Shown: positions 19,348 through 29,173, counted from the stretch's first letter. The stretch is 35,947 bases of DNA from Salinimicrobium sp. (GCA_024635665.1 JAGXIM010000002.1:1-35947), one strand, 5' to 3'. Program-made: numbers and translations. Notes: generated by a model from the letters alone, not told the origin.

Positions 19348-20064
19348 ATGACAAAATTAAGCGTAAATATTAATAAAGTTGCCACCCTGCGGAATGCCCG
19401 CGGAGGAGATATCCCCAATGTGGTGCAGGTCGCCAAAGATGTTCAAAAATTCGGGGGGCAGGGGATCACAGTCCACCCCCGGCCAGACGAACGACACATT
19501 ACCTATCAGGATATCTTCGATTTGCGGCCTGTGGTGACCACCGAATTCAATATTGAAGGAAATCCAATCAAGAAATTTATAGACCTTGTTTTGAAAGCCA
19601 AACCTGAACAAGTCACCCTGGTGCCCGATGCCGAAGATGCTATTACCTCCAACGCGGGATGGGACACGAGAAAGCATCAGGATTTTCTGAAAGAAGTGAT
19701 TGCTGAATTCAAGCGGAACAACATTCGAACCTCAATTTTTGTCGATCCAGACCCAAAAATGCTGGAATCGGCTGTAAGAACGGGAACCGACCGGATTGAA
19801 CTCTATACTGAAGCCTTTGCAAGGGAATATGAAAAAGGAAACAAAGCCGGGGTGAAGAGCTACGCTGACTGTGCCAAATTAGCCAATGAATTTGGGCTGG
19901 GAATAAATGCAGGTCACGACCTTTCGCTTGAAAACATCAGGTATTTTAAAGAAAATGTTCCCGGATTGCTGGAAGTTTCAATAGGCCATGCCCTCATTGC
20001 CGAGTCCCTTTATCTCGGTCTTGAAAACGTGATCCAACAATATTTAAAACTGCTAAAAGACTAA
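19348..20064 (+). CDS. pdxJ: Pyridoxine 5'-phosphate synthase
   Basis: 'LSVNINKVATLRNARGGDIPNVVQVA', 'GITVHPRPDERHI', 'INAGHDLSLENIRYF', 'EVSIGHALIAESLYLGLENVI'; start at MTKLSVN. Confidence 0.97.
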   Translation: MTKLSVNINKVATLRNARGGDIPNVVQVAKDVQKFGGQGITVHPRPDERHITYQDIFDLRPVVTTEFNIEGNPIKKFIDLVLKAKPEQVTLVPDAEDAITSNAGWDTRKHQDFLKEVIAEFKRNNIRTSIFVDPDPKMLESAVRTGTDRIELYTEAFAREYEKGNKAGVKSYADCAKLANEFGLGINAGHDLSLENIRYFKENVPGLLEVSIGHALIAESLYLGLENVIQQYLKLLKD

Positions 20065-20825
20065 TGGAGCTATATTCAAACATCATCGGTGAAGGCCGGC
20101 CTTTATTGATCCTCCATGGGTTTTTGGGAAGTGGCGATAACTGGAAGACCCTGGGCGGGGAATTTGCCGAGGCAGGTTATGAGGTGCACCTAATTGACCA
20201 GCGTAACCACGGTCGCAGTCCGCATTCCAAAGAATTTAATTATTTGGAATTGGCAAAAGATGTAAAAGAATACATTGATGCCCGGTCACTCAAAAATGTC
20301 ATTTTATTAGGACATTCTATGGGTGGGAAAGCCGCTATGACCGCAGCTTCGTTGTTTCCGAATAAAATTGAAAAGTTAATCGTGGTCGATATTGCCCCAA
20401 AATATTATGCCCCGCACCACCAGCAAATCCTCAAGGGTCTAAAAGCGGTGGACGAGGCAAGCCTTTCTTCACGTGGGGAAGCCGAAGACGTGCTTTCAGA
20501 ATACATCAAAGAACCCGCCGTGCAAATGTTCCTGCTGAAAAACCTGTACTGGAAATCAAAAGGCAGGCTGGCACTTCGGCTTAACCTGGATTCCCTTATA
20601 AATAACATCGAAGCTCTGGGGGCAGCCTTGCCAGATGAATATAACTACAGCAAGCCAACCCTTTTTATAAAAGGAGAAAATTCAGATTATATTTCTTCAG
20701 AAGATAGAGAGCTAATCTCAAAACATTTTCCGGCTTCAAAAGTGGTCAAAGTTCCTAAGGCAGGCCACTGGGTACACGCTGAAAACAAGAAAGGTTTTTA
20801 CCAGGCGGTAATGGATTTCTCGTAA
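20064..20825 (+). CDS. Alpha/beta hydrolase (YbfF-like)
   Basis: 'LLILHGFLGSGDNWKTLG', nucleophile elbow 'LLGHSMGGKAAM', 'KVPKAGHWVHAENKKGF'. Confidence 0.93.
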   Translation: MELYSNIIGEGRPLLILHGFLGSGDNWKTLGGEFAEAGYEVHLIDQRNHGRSPHSKEFNYLELAKDVKEYIDARSLKNVILLGHSMGGKAAMTAASLFPNKIEKLIVVDIAPKYYAPHHQQILKGLKAVDEASLSSRGEAEDVLSEYIKEPAVQMFLLKNLYWKSKGRLALRLNLDSLINNIEALGAALPDEYNYSKPTLFIKGENSDYISSEDRELISKHFPASKVVKVPKAGHWVHAENKKGFYQAVMDFS

Positions 20826-20872
20826 TTTTACCCTAAAAACATTGTGCGTGCATAATAAATATAAGGTTTTTA

Positions 20873-20902
20873 TTGCGTTATATCCAATTTATGTTATTTT
20901 TG
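20873..20902 (+). promoter_or_regulatory. Bacteroidota sigmaA promoter upstream of the FadL-like gene
   Basis: TTG-N19-TATTTTTG matches TTG-N19-TAnnTTTG. Confidence 0.7.
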
Positions 20903-20938
20903 ACTATTGATCATTCATTATAACCTACAAACTTAATT

Positions 20939-22195
20939 ATGAGAAAAATTCTATTCCTAGCGGTATTTGCATTAGCAAGTGCTGTGACTTATGCCGGTGG
21001 ATATCGGGTAGGTGTCCAGGGTCAGCGCGCGCTTGCCATGGGGCACACCGGGGTAGCCGTTGTTAACAGTGCCGAGCTCGGGTTTTTCAACCCATCTGGG
21101 CTTGTTTATTTGGAAAACCAATTAACCATTTCTGCCGGTGTAAGTGCGGTCTTCGCGGAAGTCGCCTGGCAAAACGAGACCACCGGGGCGGTTGCCCGTA
21201 CAGACAATCCTGTAGGAACGCCCTTCTACTTTAACGCATCCTACAAAATAAATGACTGGGTGGCAGTAGGACTAAGTGTGACTACCCCATATGGAAGTAC
21301 TGTGGAGTGGGAGGATGACTGGGAAGGTTCCCACCTCGTGAACAATATTGCTTTGCAGGCAATTTATATTCAGCCTTTGGTTTCTGTTAAAGTAGCCGAA
21401 TGGTTTAGCGTGGGAGGTGGTCCTATTTATGTAACTGGTGCTGTTAACTTCAATCGAAACCTAAGCCGTACCTTGACAGATATTGATGGCAACCGTGCAA
21501 ACGTGACTGTTGATGCCTCTGGGGTGAACGAATGGGGATGGTCTGCCAGTGCGATGTTCACTGCGACCGATGATCTAAGGATTGGGGTTAACTACCGTTC
21601 CGAAATCATAATGAATGCTGAAGGTGGGGAAGCCGACTTTGAGAATGTTCCAAATACTCCTGTTAACGGTCTCGATCAACTTACCGATACGACTTTTGAT
21701 GCGCAATTACCCCTGCCAGCCGAACTAACTGTAGGTCTTTCATATCAATTTAATGAAAAGTGGTTATTGGCTTTTGATTTCAACCGAACCTTCTGGAGCG
21801 TTTATGAATCCCTTGATATTACCTTTGGCAATGGCAGGGTTTCTTCAAATCCACGTGCCTATGAAGATTCTAACACCTGGAGATTTGGAGCCCAGTACAC
21901 CGCGACAGATAAACTTACTCTACGTGCAGGATATTACCTTGATGAGTCCCCGGTGCAACCCGGTTACTTCGCTCCCGAGACCCCGCGTAATGACTCAATG
22001 GGCTTCACTGCGGGACTTTCTTTGGAGGTAACTTCAAGATTGGCAATAGATGCTTCTTTTGCCTATATAAGATTTGATGAAGTAGATGCTTCTTACGATC
22101 AGTATGTTGATGAGAATGGACAAAATGTTCCTTTTGGAGGAACCTACAAATCTGTAGCCTTTATCCCGGGACTAGGGGTAACTTATAAATTGTAA
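20939..22195 (+). CDS. OmpP1/FadL family outer membrane transporter
   Basis: Signal peptide, 'GGYRVGVQGQRALAMGHTGVAVVNSAELGFFNPSGLVYLE', FadL barrel with 'TTPYGSTVEWEDDWEGSH'. Confidence 0.93.
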   Translation: MRKILFLAVFALASAVTYAGGYRVGVQGQRALAMGHTGVAVVNSAELGFFNPSGLVYLENQLTISAGVSAVFAEVAWQNETTGAVARTDNPVGTPFYFNASYKINDWVAVGLSVTTPYGSTVEWEDDWEGSHLVNNIALQAIYIQPLVSVKVAEWFSVGGGPIYVTGAVNFNRNLSRTLTDIDGNRANVTVDASGVNEWGWSASAMFTATDDLRIGVNYRSEIIMNAEGGEADFENVPNTPVNGLDQLTDTTFDAQLPLPAELTVGLSYQFNEKWLLAFDFNRTFWSVYESLDITFGNGRVSSNPRAYEDSNTWRFGAQYTATDKLTLRAGYYLDESPVQPGYFAPETPRNDSMGFTAGLSLEVTSRLAIDASFAYIRFDEVDASYDQYVDENGQNVPFGGTYKSVAFIPGLGVTYKL

Positions 22196-22204
22196 TAAAA
22201 GAAA

Positions 22205-23797
22205 TTGAATATGAAAAACTATATAAAATATATCGGAATTCTTGCCCTGGGGATGGTTGCCTGTGAGCCGGAATTCGAGAACCCGGTAGACTCGGGTGAT
22301 CTTTATACAAATGGGGAAGCAGATTTCTCGAACTATGTGGCTCTAGGAAATTCCTTAACTGCGGGTTATGCAGATGGAACGATATACCTTACCGGACAAC
22401 TGAATTCATATCCTAATATTCTGGCTCAACAATTTGCGGTTGTACAGGAAACCCAGGAATTCACCCAACCTTTGGTGGCTAACAATGCAGGTGGTTTATT
22501 AATGGATGGTGTCCAACTACCAGGCTATAATACGAGACTAGTACTTGCGTTTGATGCTGAGGGTAATGCTGCACCTAAATATTATGCAGGAACTATAGAG
22601 ACAGATATTAGCAATATTCTTACTGGTCCTTTCAGTAATATGGGTGTTGCCGGGGTAAAAAGTTATGAAATGCTGGCAGAAGGATATGGTAATATTGCGG
22701 GGATGCAGGCTGAGATGGCAAATCCATGGTTTGTGCGTTTTGCCTCCAGTCCAAATACTTCAGTATTGGCTGACGCAGTTGCTCAGAATCCTACTTTTTT
22801 TACTTCTTGGATTGGGAGTAATGACGTATGGTTATACGCGGGTTCAGGAGGTACGGGAACCGATCATACGGGAAATATGGATCCTACAACTTATGGTAGG
22901 AATGATATCACCGATCCTACTGTTTTTGCAGGAGCGTATGCCCAGATCGTAAACTCCATGGTCCAGGCCGGAGCAGAGGAGGGGGTTTTGATAGGTCTGC
23001 CGAGTGTCACATCTATACCATTTTTCACAACTGTTCCCTACGCGCCTTTAAGCCCGGCTAACCCTAATTTCGGTCCTATGATTCAAACTTTGAATACGAC
23101 TTATTCACAGTTAAACCAGGCTTTCGCCTTTTTAGGGGTACCAGAACGCTCTATTTCATTTTCTGAAACAGGAGCCAGCGCAGTTGTTATCAAAGACGAA
23201 TCTTTGGCAGATATTTCACAACAATTAACTCAGGTTCTCATGGGTGGTGGAATGGATCAGGGCACTGCGACGATCTATGGTATGCAATATGGACAGGCCA
23301 GGCAAGCTACTCCTCAAGATCTTTTACTACTCACCAGCAGCTCCGTAATAGGGCAGGTGAATATGACTCGTGTGCAAGAGCTTATGGCCTTTGGTGTGCC
23401 TCAGGAACTAGCTGGCCAGCTTTCTGTTAATGGGGTAACTTATCCTATGGAGGATCAGCATGTGCTTATCCCTGAGGAAATCCAGAATATTAGTGAAGCT
23501 ACAACTGCTTATAACCAGGCAATCAAACAAATTGCAGAGGCAAATGACCTTGTATTCATTGACCCAACTGTTCTAATGGCGCTTACACAGGGTGTTCCTT
23601 TTGATGGAGGAGTGCTTTCCTCAACTTTTGTATTAGGTGGTGCATTTTCTTTAGATGGTGCGCATATGACACCTCGGGGATACGCTTTTGTTGCTAATAA
23701 AATTATTGAAGGGATTAATAGCAAATACAATGCGACCGTTCCCAAAGTGAACATAGGAAATTATAATACTATCACTCCAAGTAACAATGTGCAGTAG
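22205..23797 (+). CDS. SGNH/GDSL-type hydrolase lipoprotein
   Basis: Lipoprotein N-terminus 'ILALGMVACEPEFENP'; SGNH blocks 'VALGNSLTAGYADG', 'WIGSNDVW', 'SLDGAHMTPRGYAFVANKII'. Confidence 0.88.
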   Translation: MNMKNYIKYIGILALGMVACEPEFENPVDSGDLYTNGEADFSNYVALGNSLTAGYADGTIYLTGQLNSYPNILAQQFAVVQETQEFTQPLVANNAGGLLMDGVQLPGYNTRLVLAFDAEGNAAPKYYAGTIETDISNILTGPFSNMGVAGVKSYEMLAEGYGNIAGMQAEMANPWFVRFASSPNTSVLADAVAQNPTFFTSWIGSNDVWLYAGSGGTGTDHTGNMDPTTYGRNDITDPTVFAGAYAQIVNSMVQAGAEEGVLIGLPSVTSIPFFTTVPYAPLSPANPNFGPMIQTLNTTYSQLNQAFAFLGVPERSISFSETGASAVVIKDESLADISQQLTQVLMGGGMDQGTATIYGMQYGQARQATPQDLLLLTSSSVIGQVNMTRVQELMAFGVPQELAGQLSVNGVTYPMEDQHVLIPEEIQNISEATTAYNQAIKQIAEANDLVFIDPTVLMALTQGVPFDGGVLSSTFVLGGAFSLDGAHMTPRGYAFVANKIIEGINSKYNATVPKVNIGNYNTITPSNNVQ

Positions 23798-23820
23798 ACA
23801 CTACTGATATAGTATTCTTA

Positions 23821-23846
23821 AAACGCCGGATATATTTCCGGCGTTT
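23821..23846 (+). terminator. Terminator of the FadL-SGNH pair
   Basis: AAACGCCGGA-tatatt-TCCGGCGTTT followed by TT. Confidence 0.88.
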
Positions 23847-23885
23847 TTCATTCAAAATGCTATCTTAGTATCCAAATAATAAATT

Positions 23886-24227
23886 ATGATCTTCCTATTA
23901 CGTATTCTCCTCACTGCGATCGTCGTGGTGTTTTTGTCAAAATTCCTCCCCGGGGTGGAAGTGGCAGGTTATGGAACTGCAATTGTGGTAGCCCTCGTGC
24001 TGGCCTTGCTCAACCTTATTGTGAAACCTATTCTTGTACTGTTGACCCTGCCCGTTACCATTGTTACCCTTGGACTTTTTCTTATTGTTATTAACGCAAT
24101 TATTATCCTCCTCGTAGATGCCTTCGTTGGCGGATTCGAAGTAAGCGGTTTTTGGATTGCAGTGCTTTTTAGCTTATTGTTGTCCATTATTCAATCTTTG
24201 TTTTACTCTATTGCCGAAAGGAATTAA
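23886..24227 (+). CDS. Phage holin family (4_2-type) small membrane protein
   Basis: 113 aa, about four TM segments, 'LNLIVKPILVLLTLPVTIVTLGLFLIVINAIIILLVDAFVGGFEVSGFW'. Confidence 0.88.
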   Translation: MIFLLRILLTAIVVVFLSKFLPGVEVAGYGTAIVVALVLALLNLIVKPILVLLTLPVTIVTLGLFLIVINAIIILLVDAFVGGFEVSGFWIAVLFSLLLSIIQSLFYSIAERN

Positions 24228-24256
24228 ACCCTTCTGAATTTCAGGTTTTTGAAACT

Positions 24257-24286
24257 TTGCTTGTGCTCAAAAAAGTTGTACTTTTG
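24257..24286 (+). promoter_or_regulatory. Bacteroidota sigmaA promoter upstream of tig
   Basis: TTG-N19-TACTTTTG, 26 nt before the ATG. Confidence 0.7.
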
Positions 24287-24312
24287 CAGACCAATTTTTA
24301 TAAGAGTTTGTA

Positions 24313-25626
24313 ATGAATATAACTAGAGAGAACATTGATGAGCTGAATGCCGTAGTTAAAGTTGATATTGACAAGGAAGACTACAGTAGCAAAGTTGAAA
24401 AGATCTTAAAGGATTACCGCAAAAACGCTAATATTCCTGGGTTCAGGAAAGGCCACGTCCCAATGGGAATGGTGAAAAAGCAATATGGAAAGTCCGTTTT
24501 GGTGGATGAAGTGAACAAGTTGCTTCAGGATAGCCTCAACAAGTACCTTACTGAAGAGAAGCTGGATGTTCTCGGGAATCCGTTGCCAAAAGAACAGGAC
24601 AGCCTGGACTGGGACAGCGAGACTTTTACATTTGAATTCGAGCTGGGGCTTTCCCCACAGTTTGAAGTGAGCCTGGACAATAAGAAGCCTATTACTTATT
24701 ATAAGATCGTTGCCGGTGAGGAAATGATCGAAAATCAAATTAAGACCATGCGTAAACAGTATGGCAAACTCACTTCCAAAGATGTTGCTAAAGAAGACGA
24801 CCAGGTAGCTGGTACTTTCAAAAATGAAGAAGAAGGGATTGATTCCACGACTACTTTGCCGTTGGAAAAAGTGAAGAATAAGGAGAAGTTTATCGGTGCC
24901 AAAGTTGGGGATGTAATCACCTTGAATACAAAAGAACTTTTTGAAGATGACCATGACCTAATGGAAGTCCTTAAAGTGGAACACGATAAAGCCCATGGCC
25001 TTGATGTTGATTTAGAATTCACAGTTTCTGAAATCAATCACCAGGAGTTGGCAAATTTGGATCAGGAATTTTTTGACAAGCTCTTCGGAACAGGGGAAGT
25101 TACTTCTGTAGATGAACTTAAGGAAAAGATCAAGGAAGATGCTGCAAAACAGTTTGAGCAGCAAAGTGACCAGCAGTTCCTAAATGATGTGACTGAAATG
25201 TTGATCGAAAATACTGAGTTTGACCTTCCGAAGGAATTTCTTCAAAAATGGATACAAACTGCTGGAGAGAAAGAACTTTCAGAAGAAGAAGCAAAAGAAG
25301 AGTACGAAAAAAGCGAAAAAGGACTAAGATTTCAGTTGATCGAAGCTAAGTTGGTCAATGAGAATAATCTTGAAGTTAAATTTGAAGACTTAAAAGCTTT
25401 TGCTATTGACCGCATCAAAGAGCAAATGGCACAATTTGGGCAAATGGATCCTTCAGAAAAAGAGTTGGATGATATTGCTGCACGTATTTTGTCCAGTCAG
25501 GATGAAGTGAAACGTTTGTCGGAGCAATTGATGAACCAAAAGTTGCTCGAGCTATATAAAGAGAAAGTGAATTTGGAGGAGAAAGAAGTGACATACGAAG
25601 AATTTGTTAAAGAGGTCTACCAATAG
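24313..25626 (+). CDS. tig: Trigger factor
   Basis: 'VDKEDYSSKVEKILKDYRKNANIPGFRKGHVPMGMVKKQYGKSVLVDEVNKLL' ribosome-binding signature GFRxG; position upstream of clpP-clpX. Confidence 0.95.
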   Translation: MNITRENIDELNAVVKVDIDKEDYSSKVEKILKDYRKNANIPGFRKGHVPMGMVKKQYGKSVLVDEVNKLLQDSLNKYLTEEKLDVLGNPLPKEQDSLDWDSETFTFEFELGLSPQFEVSLDNKKPITYYKIVAGEEMIENQIKTMRKQYGKLTSKDVAKEDDQVAGTFKNEEEGIDSTTTLPLEKVKNKEKFIGAKVGDVITLNTKELFEDDHDLMEVLKVEHDKAHGLDVDLEFTVSEINHQELANLDQEFFDKLFGTGEVTSVDELKEKIKEDAAKQFEQQSDQQFLNDVTEMLIENTEFDLPKEFLQKWIQTAGEKELSEEEAKEEYEKSEKGLRFQLIEAKLVNENNLEVKFEDLKAFAIDRIKEQMAQFGQMDPSEKELDDIAARILSSQDEVKRLSEQLMNQKLLELYKEKVNLEEKEVTYEEFVKEVYQ

Positions 25627-25653
25627 AACTTTTGTAAATTAATACTTATCTTT

Positions 25654-25690
25654 AAGGCGTTAAACCAAATACGGGATAACGCCTTTTTTG
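25654..25690 (+). terminator. Terminator after tig
   Basis: AAGGCGTTA-N13-TAACGCCTT followed by TTTTG. Confidence 0.85.
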
Positions 25691-25756
25691 ACAACTAAAA
25701 CGAAGGTTTTTCATTCACAAAAATCCTTCTAAACAAGAAAAAAGAAAAGCAATTAA

Positions 25757-26431
25757 ATGGACTACGGAAAAGAATTTGAAAAATACGCTACCAAGCACCA
25801 CGGGATCAACTCAAACTATTACGAAAAGATAATAAGCAGCATGAACCCAATGGGAATGACTCCCAATATTATTGAAGAAAGGCAGATGAATATTGCCATT
25901 TTTGACGTCTTTTCGAGGCTCATGATGGATAGGATAATCTTTTTAGGAACCGGTATAAATGATCAGGTGGCCAATATTATACAGGCGCAATTGTTGTTCC
26001 TCGAGAGCACAGATGCTTCCAAGGATATCCAAATTTATATCAATTCTCCCGGGGGCAGCGTTTATGCAGGCCTTGGGATCTATGATACTATGCAGTTCAT
26101 TAAGCCCAATGTTGCTACAATTTGTACAGGAATGGCCGCTTCCATGGGAGCTGTGCTTTTATGTGCAGGGGAAAAAGGCAAACGAAGCGGGTTGCCACAT
26201 TCGCGGGTGATGATACACCAGCCAATGGGAGGCGCACAGGGACAAGCCAGTGATATTGAAATCACTGCCCGCGAAATTCTTACCCTTAAAAAGGAATTGT
26301 ATGACATTATTGCCAAACATTCTGGCCAGTCCTTTGACAAAGTCCAGGAGGATAGTGATCGGGATTTCTGGATGAAAGCCGATAAAGCTTTGGAATATGG
26401 GATGATAGATGAAATCTTAACGAGGACATAG
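25757..26431 (+). CDS. clpP: ATP-dependent Clp protease proteolytic subunit
   Basis: 'IQIYINSPGGSVYAGLGIYDTMQFIKPNVATICTGMAASMGAVLLCAGEKGKRSGLPHSRVMIHQPMGGAQGQASDIEI' with catalytic Ser and His. Confidence 0.98.
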   Translation: MDYGKEFEKYATKHHGINSNYYEKIISSMNPMGMTPNIIEERQMNIAIFDVFSRLMMDRIIFLGTGINDQVANIIQAQLLFLESTDASKDIQIYINSPGGSVYAGLGIYDTMQFIKPNVATICTGMAASMGAVLLCAGEKGKRSGLPHSRVMIHQPMGGAQGQASDIEITAREILTLKKELYDIIAKHSGQSFDKVQEDSDRDFWMKADKALEYGMIDEILTRT

Positions 26432-26503
26432 AGTTTAGAATTGGTTCTTAAAAAAAGAATGAAGGAAAAGGTTCCTGGAGGCCAGGCACTGAAATAAAAA
26501 ATT

Positions 26504-27736
26504 ATGGCGAAAGATGAATTAGAATGTTCCTTTTGTGGAAGGAAAAAACCCGAAACCAATTTGCTTATTGCAGGTTTGGACGCACATATTTGCGACCGCT
26601 GTATTGAGCAGGCTCACGGTATTGTAATCGAAGAATCCAAGCAGGAAGGGACCAGCGAGTTGTCTTCAGAGCTTAAACTTCGCAAGCCCAAGGCCATAAA
26701 AGACTTTTTGGATAGTTATGTGATAGGTCAGGAGCACACGAAAAAAGTGCTTTCTGTGGCTGTTTACAACCACTACAAGAGGTTGCTGCAACCAGTATCC
26801 GATGATGATATCGAGATCCAGAAGAGTAACATTATCATGGTAGGAGAGACCGGTACTGGTAAAACATTAATGGCGAAAACCATTGCCAAGATGCTCAACG
26901 TGCCTTTGGCGATCGTGGACGCAACCGTTTTGACCGAAGCCGGTTATGTTGGGGAAGATGTGGAAAGCATTTTGACCCGCTTGCTCCAGGCAGCCGATTA
27001 CAACCTTGAAAAAGCCCAACACGGGATTGTGTTTATCGATGAGATCGACAAGATCGCGCGTAAAAGCGATAATCCCTCCATAACCCGCGACGTTTCCGGG
27101 GAAGGTGTGCAACAGGCTTTACTTAAACTTCTGGAAGGGACTACTGTGAACGTCCCGCCAAAAGGAGGCAGAAAGCATCCCGACCAAAAATTCATAGAAG
27201 TGGATACCGAAAATATCCTGTTCATTACCGGCGGCGCATTCGACGGAATTGAAAGAAACATCAGTAAACGTCTAAATATGCAGGCGGTAGGGTTTAGTGC
27301 TTCTAAGAGCGAAGACACGATTGAGCGGGAAAACCTGCTGAAATATATAATCCCGAAAGATTTGAAGGATTTTGGGTTGATCCCCGAAATCATTGGCCGA
27401 CTTCCTGTGCTTACGCACATGAACCCGTTGGACAAAAAAACTTTGCGTTCTATTTTGACCGAGCCCAAAAATGCCATTATAAAGCAGTATCAGAAGCTTT
27501 TTGAAATGGATGATATAGAATTCTCCATTACCGATGGAGCCCTGGATTTTATTGTTGAAAAAGCAGTGGAGTACAAACTGGGGGCTAGAGGACTACGCTC
27601 ATTATGCGAAGCCATTCTAACCGATGCTATGTTCGAGATGCCCGAGGGCAAGCTGAATAAACTGGAGGTCGACCAGGAATATGCAGAAGCGAAACTCGAC
27701 AAATCGGGGATCAAGAGGCTAAAAGCAGTTTCATAA
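26504..27736 (+). CDS. clpX: ATP-dependent Clp protease ATP-binding subunit ClpX
   Basis: Zinc finger '[26 protein letters not shown]', Walker A '[13 protein letters not shown]', '[15 protein letters not shown]'. Confidence 0.98.
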   Translation: MAKDELECSFCGRKKPETNLLIAGLDAHICDRCIEQAHGIVIEESKQEGTSELSSELKLRKPKAIKDFLDSYVIGQEHTKKVLSVAVYNHYKRLLQPVSDDDIEIQKSNIIMVGETGTGKTLMAKTIAKMLNVPLAIVDATVLTEAGYVGEDVESILTRLLQAADYNLEKAQHGIVFIDEIDKIARKSDNPSITRDVSGEGVQQALLKLLEGTTVNVPPKGGRKHPDQKFIEVDTENILFITGGAFDGIERNISKRLNMQAVGFSASKSEDTIERENLLKYIIPKDLKDFGLIPEIIGRLPVLTHMNPLDKKTLRSILTEPKNAIIKQYQKLFEMDDIEFSITDGALDFIVEKAVEYKLGARGLRSLCEAILTDAMFEMPEGKLNKLEVDQEYAEAKLDKSGIKRLKAVS

Positions 27737-27758
27737 AAAGATAAAAATCATTTACTTT

Positions 27759-27791
27759 AAAGCCATTCTGGTAACGGAATGGCTTTTTTTA
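27759..27791 (+). terminator. Terminator after clpX
   Basis: AAAGCCATTC-N8-GAATGGCTTT followed by a T-run. Confidence 0.9.
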
Positions 27792-27890
27792 TGGCTGCTT
27801 TTGAAATTCGCTAACATTTTTTTAATAGAATTATATTTTCATATTTCGGTATTAAATGTAAATTAGACTGTAATGTATTGAAATTGAGTT

Positions 27891-28340
27891 GTGATGATAA
27901 AACTAAATCCCTACTTGACGTTTCCCGGTAATTGTGAGGAGGCGTTTGAATTTTACAGATCTGTGTTTGGAGGCGAATTCCTGTATAAAACCAGATTTTC
28001 TGATATTCCCTCTAATGATGAGGTGACTTTTCCAGAATATAAGATGAACCGTATCATGCATATCGCCCTTTCGGTTGGGAAAGATAACATCATTATGGGT
28101 GGTGATTCCGATGAAGAATGGGGTTCAGAAAAGGTGCAGGCAGGGAATAACATGTCCCTTTCAATAACTACCAGGAACAAAGAAGACGCCGATCGATTCT
28201 TCGAAGGGCTCTGTGGCCAGGGGAAAATGACCATGCAAATTGGCGATGTATTTTGGGGAAGCTATTTCGGCATGTGTACAGATAAATATGGGATTAACTG
28301 GATGGTGAAATATGATAACCATGAGGAGCAGCAGGTATAA
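27891..28340 (+). CDS. VOC family (PhnB-like glyoxalase/bleomycin-resistance fold) protein
   Basis: 'LNPYLTFPGNCEEAFEFYRSVFGGEFLYKTRFSD', 'FWGSYFGMCTDKYGINWMVKYD'. Confidence 0.92.
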   Translation: MMIKLNPYLTFPGNCEEAFEFYRSVFGGEFLYKTRFSDIPSNDEVTFPEYKMNRIMHIALSVGKDNIIMGGDSDEEWGSEKVQAGNNMSLSITTRNKEDADRFFEGLCGQGKMTMQIGDVFWGSYFGMCTDKYGINWMVKYDNHEEQQV

Positions 28341-28378
28341 GACCGCGAACTACTAATCAATTCATGTAGCATATAACA

Positions 28379-28837
28379 ATGGACGCTTTAAAAATTAGTA
28401 CTACAATTCAAATAAGCAAGCCGCAAAACGAGGTTTTTGAAGCTATTGTGGATCCCGCAAAGATGTCTCGTTATTTTATTTCTGAAAGTACCGGAAGGAT
28501 GGAAGAAGGCACAAACCTCGAGTGGAAATTCCCCGAGTTTGCCGAGGAAATACCTGTAACCATAGTGGAAGTATCCAAAAATGAATATGTCTCCTTTACC
28601 TGGGAAGGTGCAAGGGGAGAAAAATTGTTAGTGGAAATCACACTTTTGGAAGTTCCTGAAAATTCCACCCTCGTAAAGATAACAGAAAGGGAAATGCCTA
28701 ATAATAAAAAAGGAATAAAGTGGCTGGCGCAGAATACAGAAGGTTGGGCCAATTTCCTTGTCTGCCTCAAAGCTTATCTGGAACACGGGATCAACCTTAG
28801 AAAGGGGGCTTTTGATTTTATGAAGGAAATCAAGTAG
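28379..28837 (+). CDS. SRPBCC/AHSA1 family protein
   Basis: 'ISTTIQISKPQNEVFEAIVDPAKMSRYFISESTGRM', 'YVSFTWEGARGEKLLVEITLLEV', 'GWANFLVCLKAYLEHG'. Confidence 0.9.
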   Translation: MDALKISTTIQISKPQNEVFEAIVDPAKMSRYFISESTGRMEEGTNLEWKFPEFAEEIPVTIVEVSKNEYVSFTWEGARGEKLLVEITLLEVPENSTLVKITEREMPNNKKGIKWLAQNTEGWANFLVCLKAYLEHGINLRKGAFDFMKEIK

Positions 28838-28889
28838 GAACTAAAATTCCAAATCCCAAATTCCGAATTCATAGAACAAATAAAATTGT

Positions 28890-28911
28890 TGTCAAAAATG
28901 TCATTTTTGGA
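28890..28911. repeat. TGTCAAAAATGTCATTTTTGGA palindromic element, copy 1
   Basis: AAAAATG-T-CATTTTT inside TGTCA-AAAA-TGTCA; 21/22 identical to the copy at 29016. Confidence 0.7.
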
Positions 28912-29015
28912 TGATATTTTCATCCCGAAAAGGAATTTCAGCCCTAAAACCTGAATAGCCTTAGATCCCAAAACCCAGCAATCTTGGGAAAATGTCTAAT
29001 CTCTATTTACTCGGG

Positions 29016-29037
29016 TGTCAAAAATGCCATTTTTGGA
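29016..29037. repeat. TGTCAAAAATGCCATTTTTGGA palindromic element, copy 2
   Basis: 21/22 identical to 28890-28911, 126 bp away in the same orientation. Confidence 0.7.
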
Positions 29038-29106
29038 AGTTTTTTTTTGTTGAAGGTTTTTAGAGTCAAAGAGATTTTTCATTTTCTGAATGAAAGAAGC
29101 AATAAA

Positions 29107-29134
29107 AAACCCGCCTCAATTAAGAAGCGGGTTT
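29107..29134 (-). terminator. Terminator downstream of groEL
   Basis: AAACCCGC-N12-GCGGGTTT; the minus strand continues into TTTATT. Confidence 0.8.
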
Positions 29135-29173
29135 AACTATTCAGATAAGCAAGTTTCAGTAGACTTTTTTCAA

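Noticed and set aside
23886-24227. 'Phage holin' family protein as a sign of a prophage
   Set aside because: The family is widespread in chromosomes; there are no other phage genes, integrase or att-like repeats nearby.
26474-26486. CCTGG-AGG-CCAGG inverted repeat before clpX
   Set aside because: The arms are 5 bp with a 3-nt loop, no T-tract, and similar short repeats are expected by chance.
29016-29060. Palindrome copy 2 plus T-run as a plus-strand terminator of the AHSA1 gene
   Set aside because: The hairpin loop would be 1 nt, the stem is AT-only at its base, and copy 1 has no T-run. A termination role cannot be excluded but is not the best reading.
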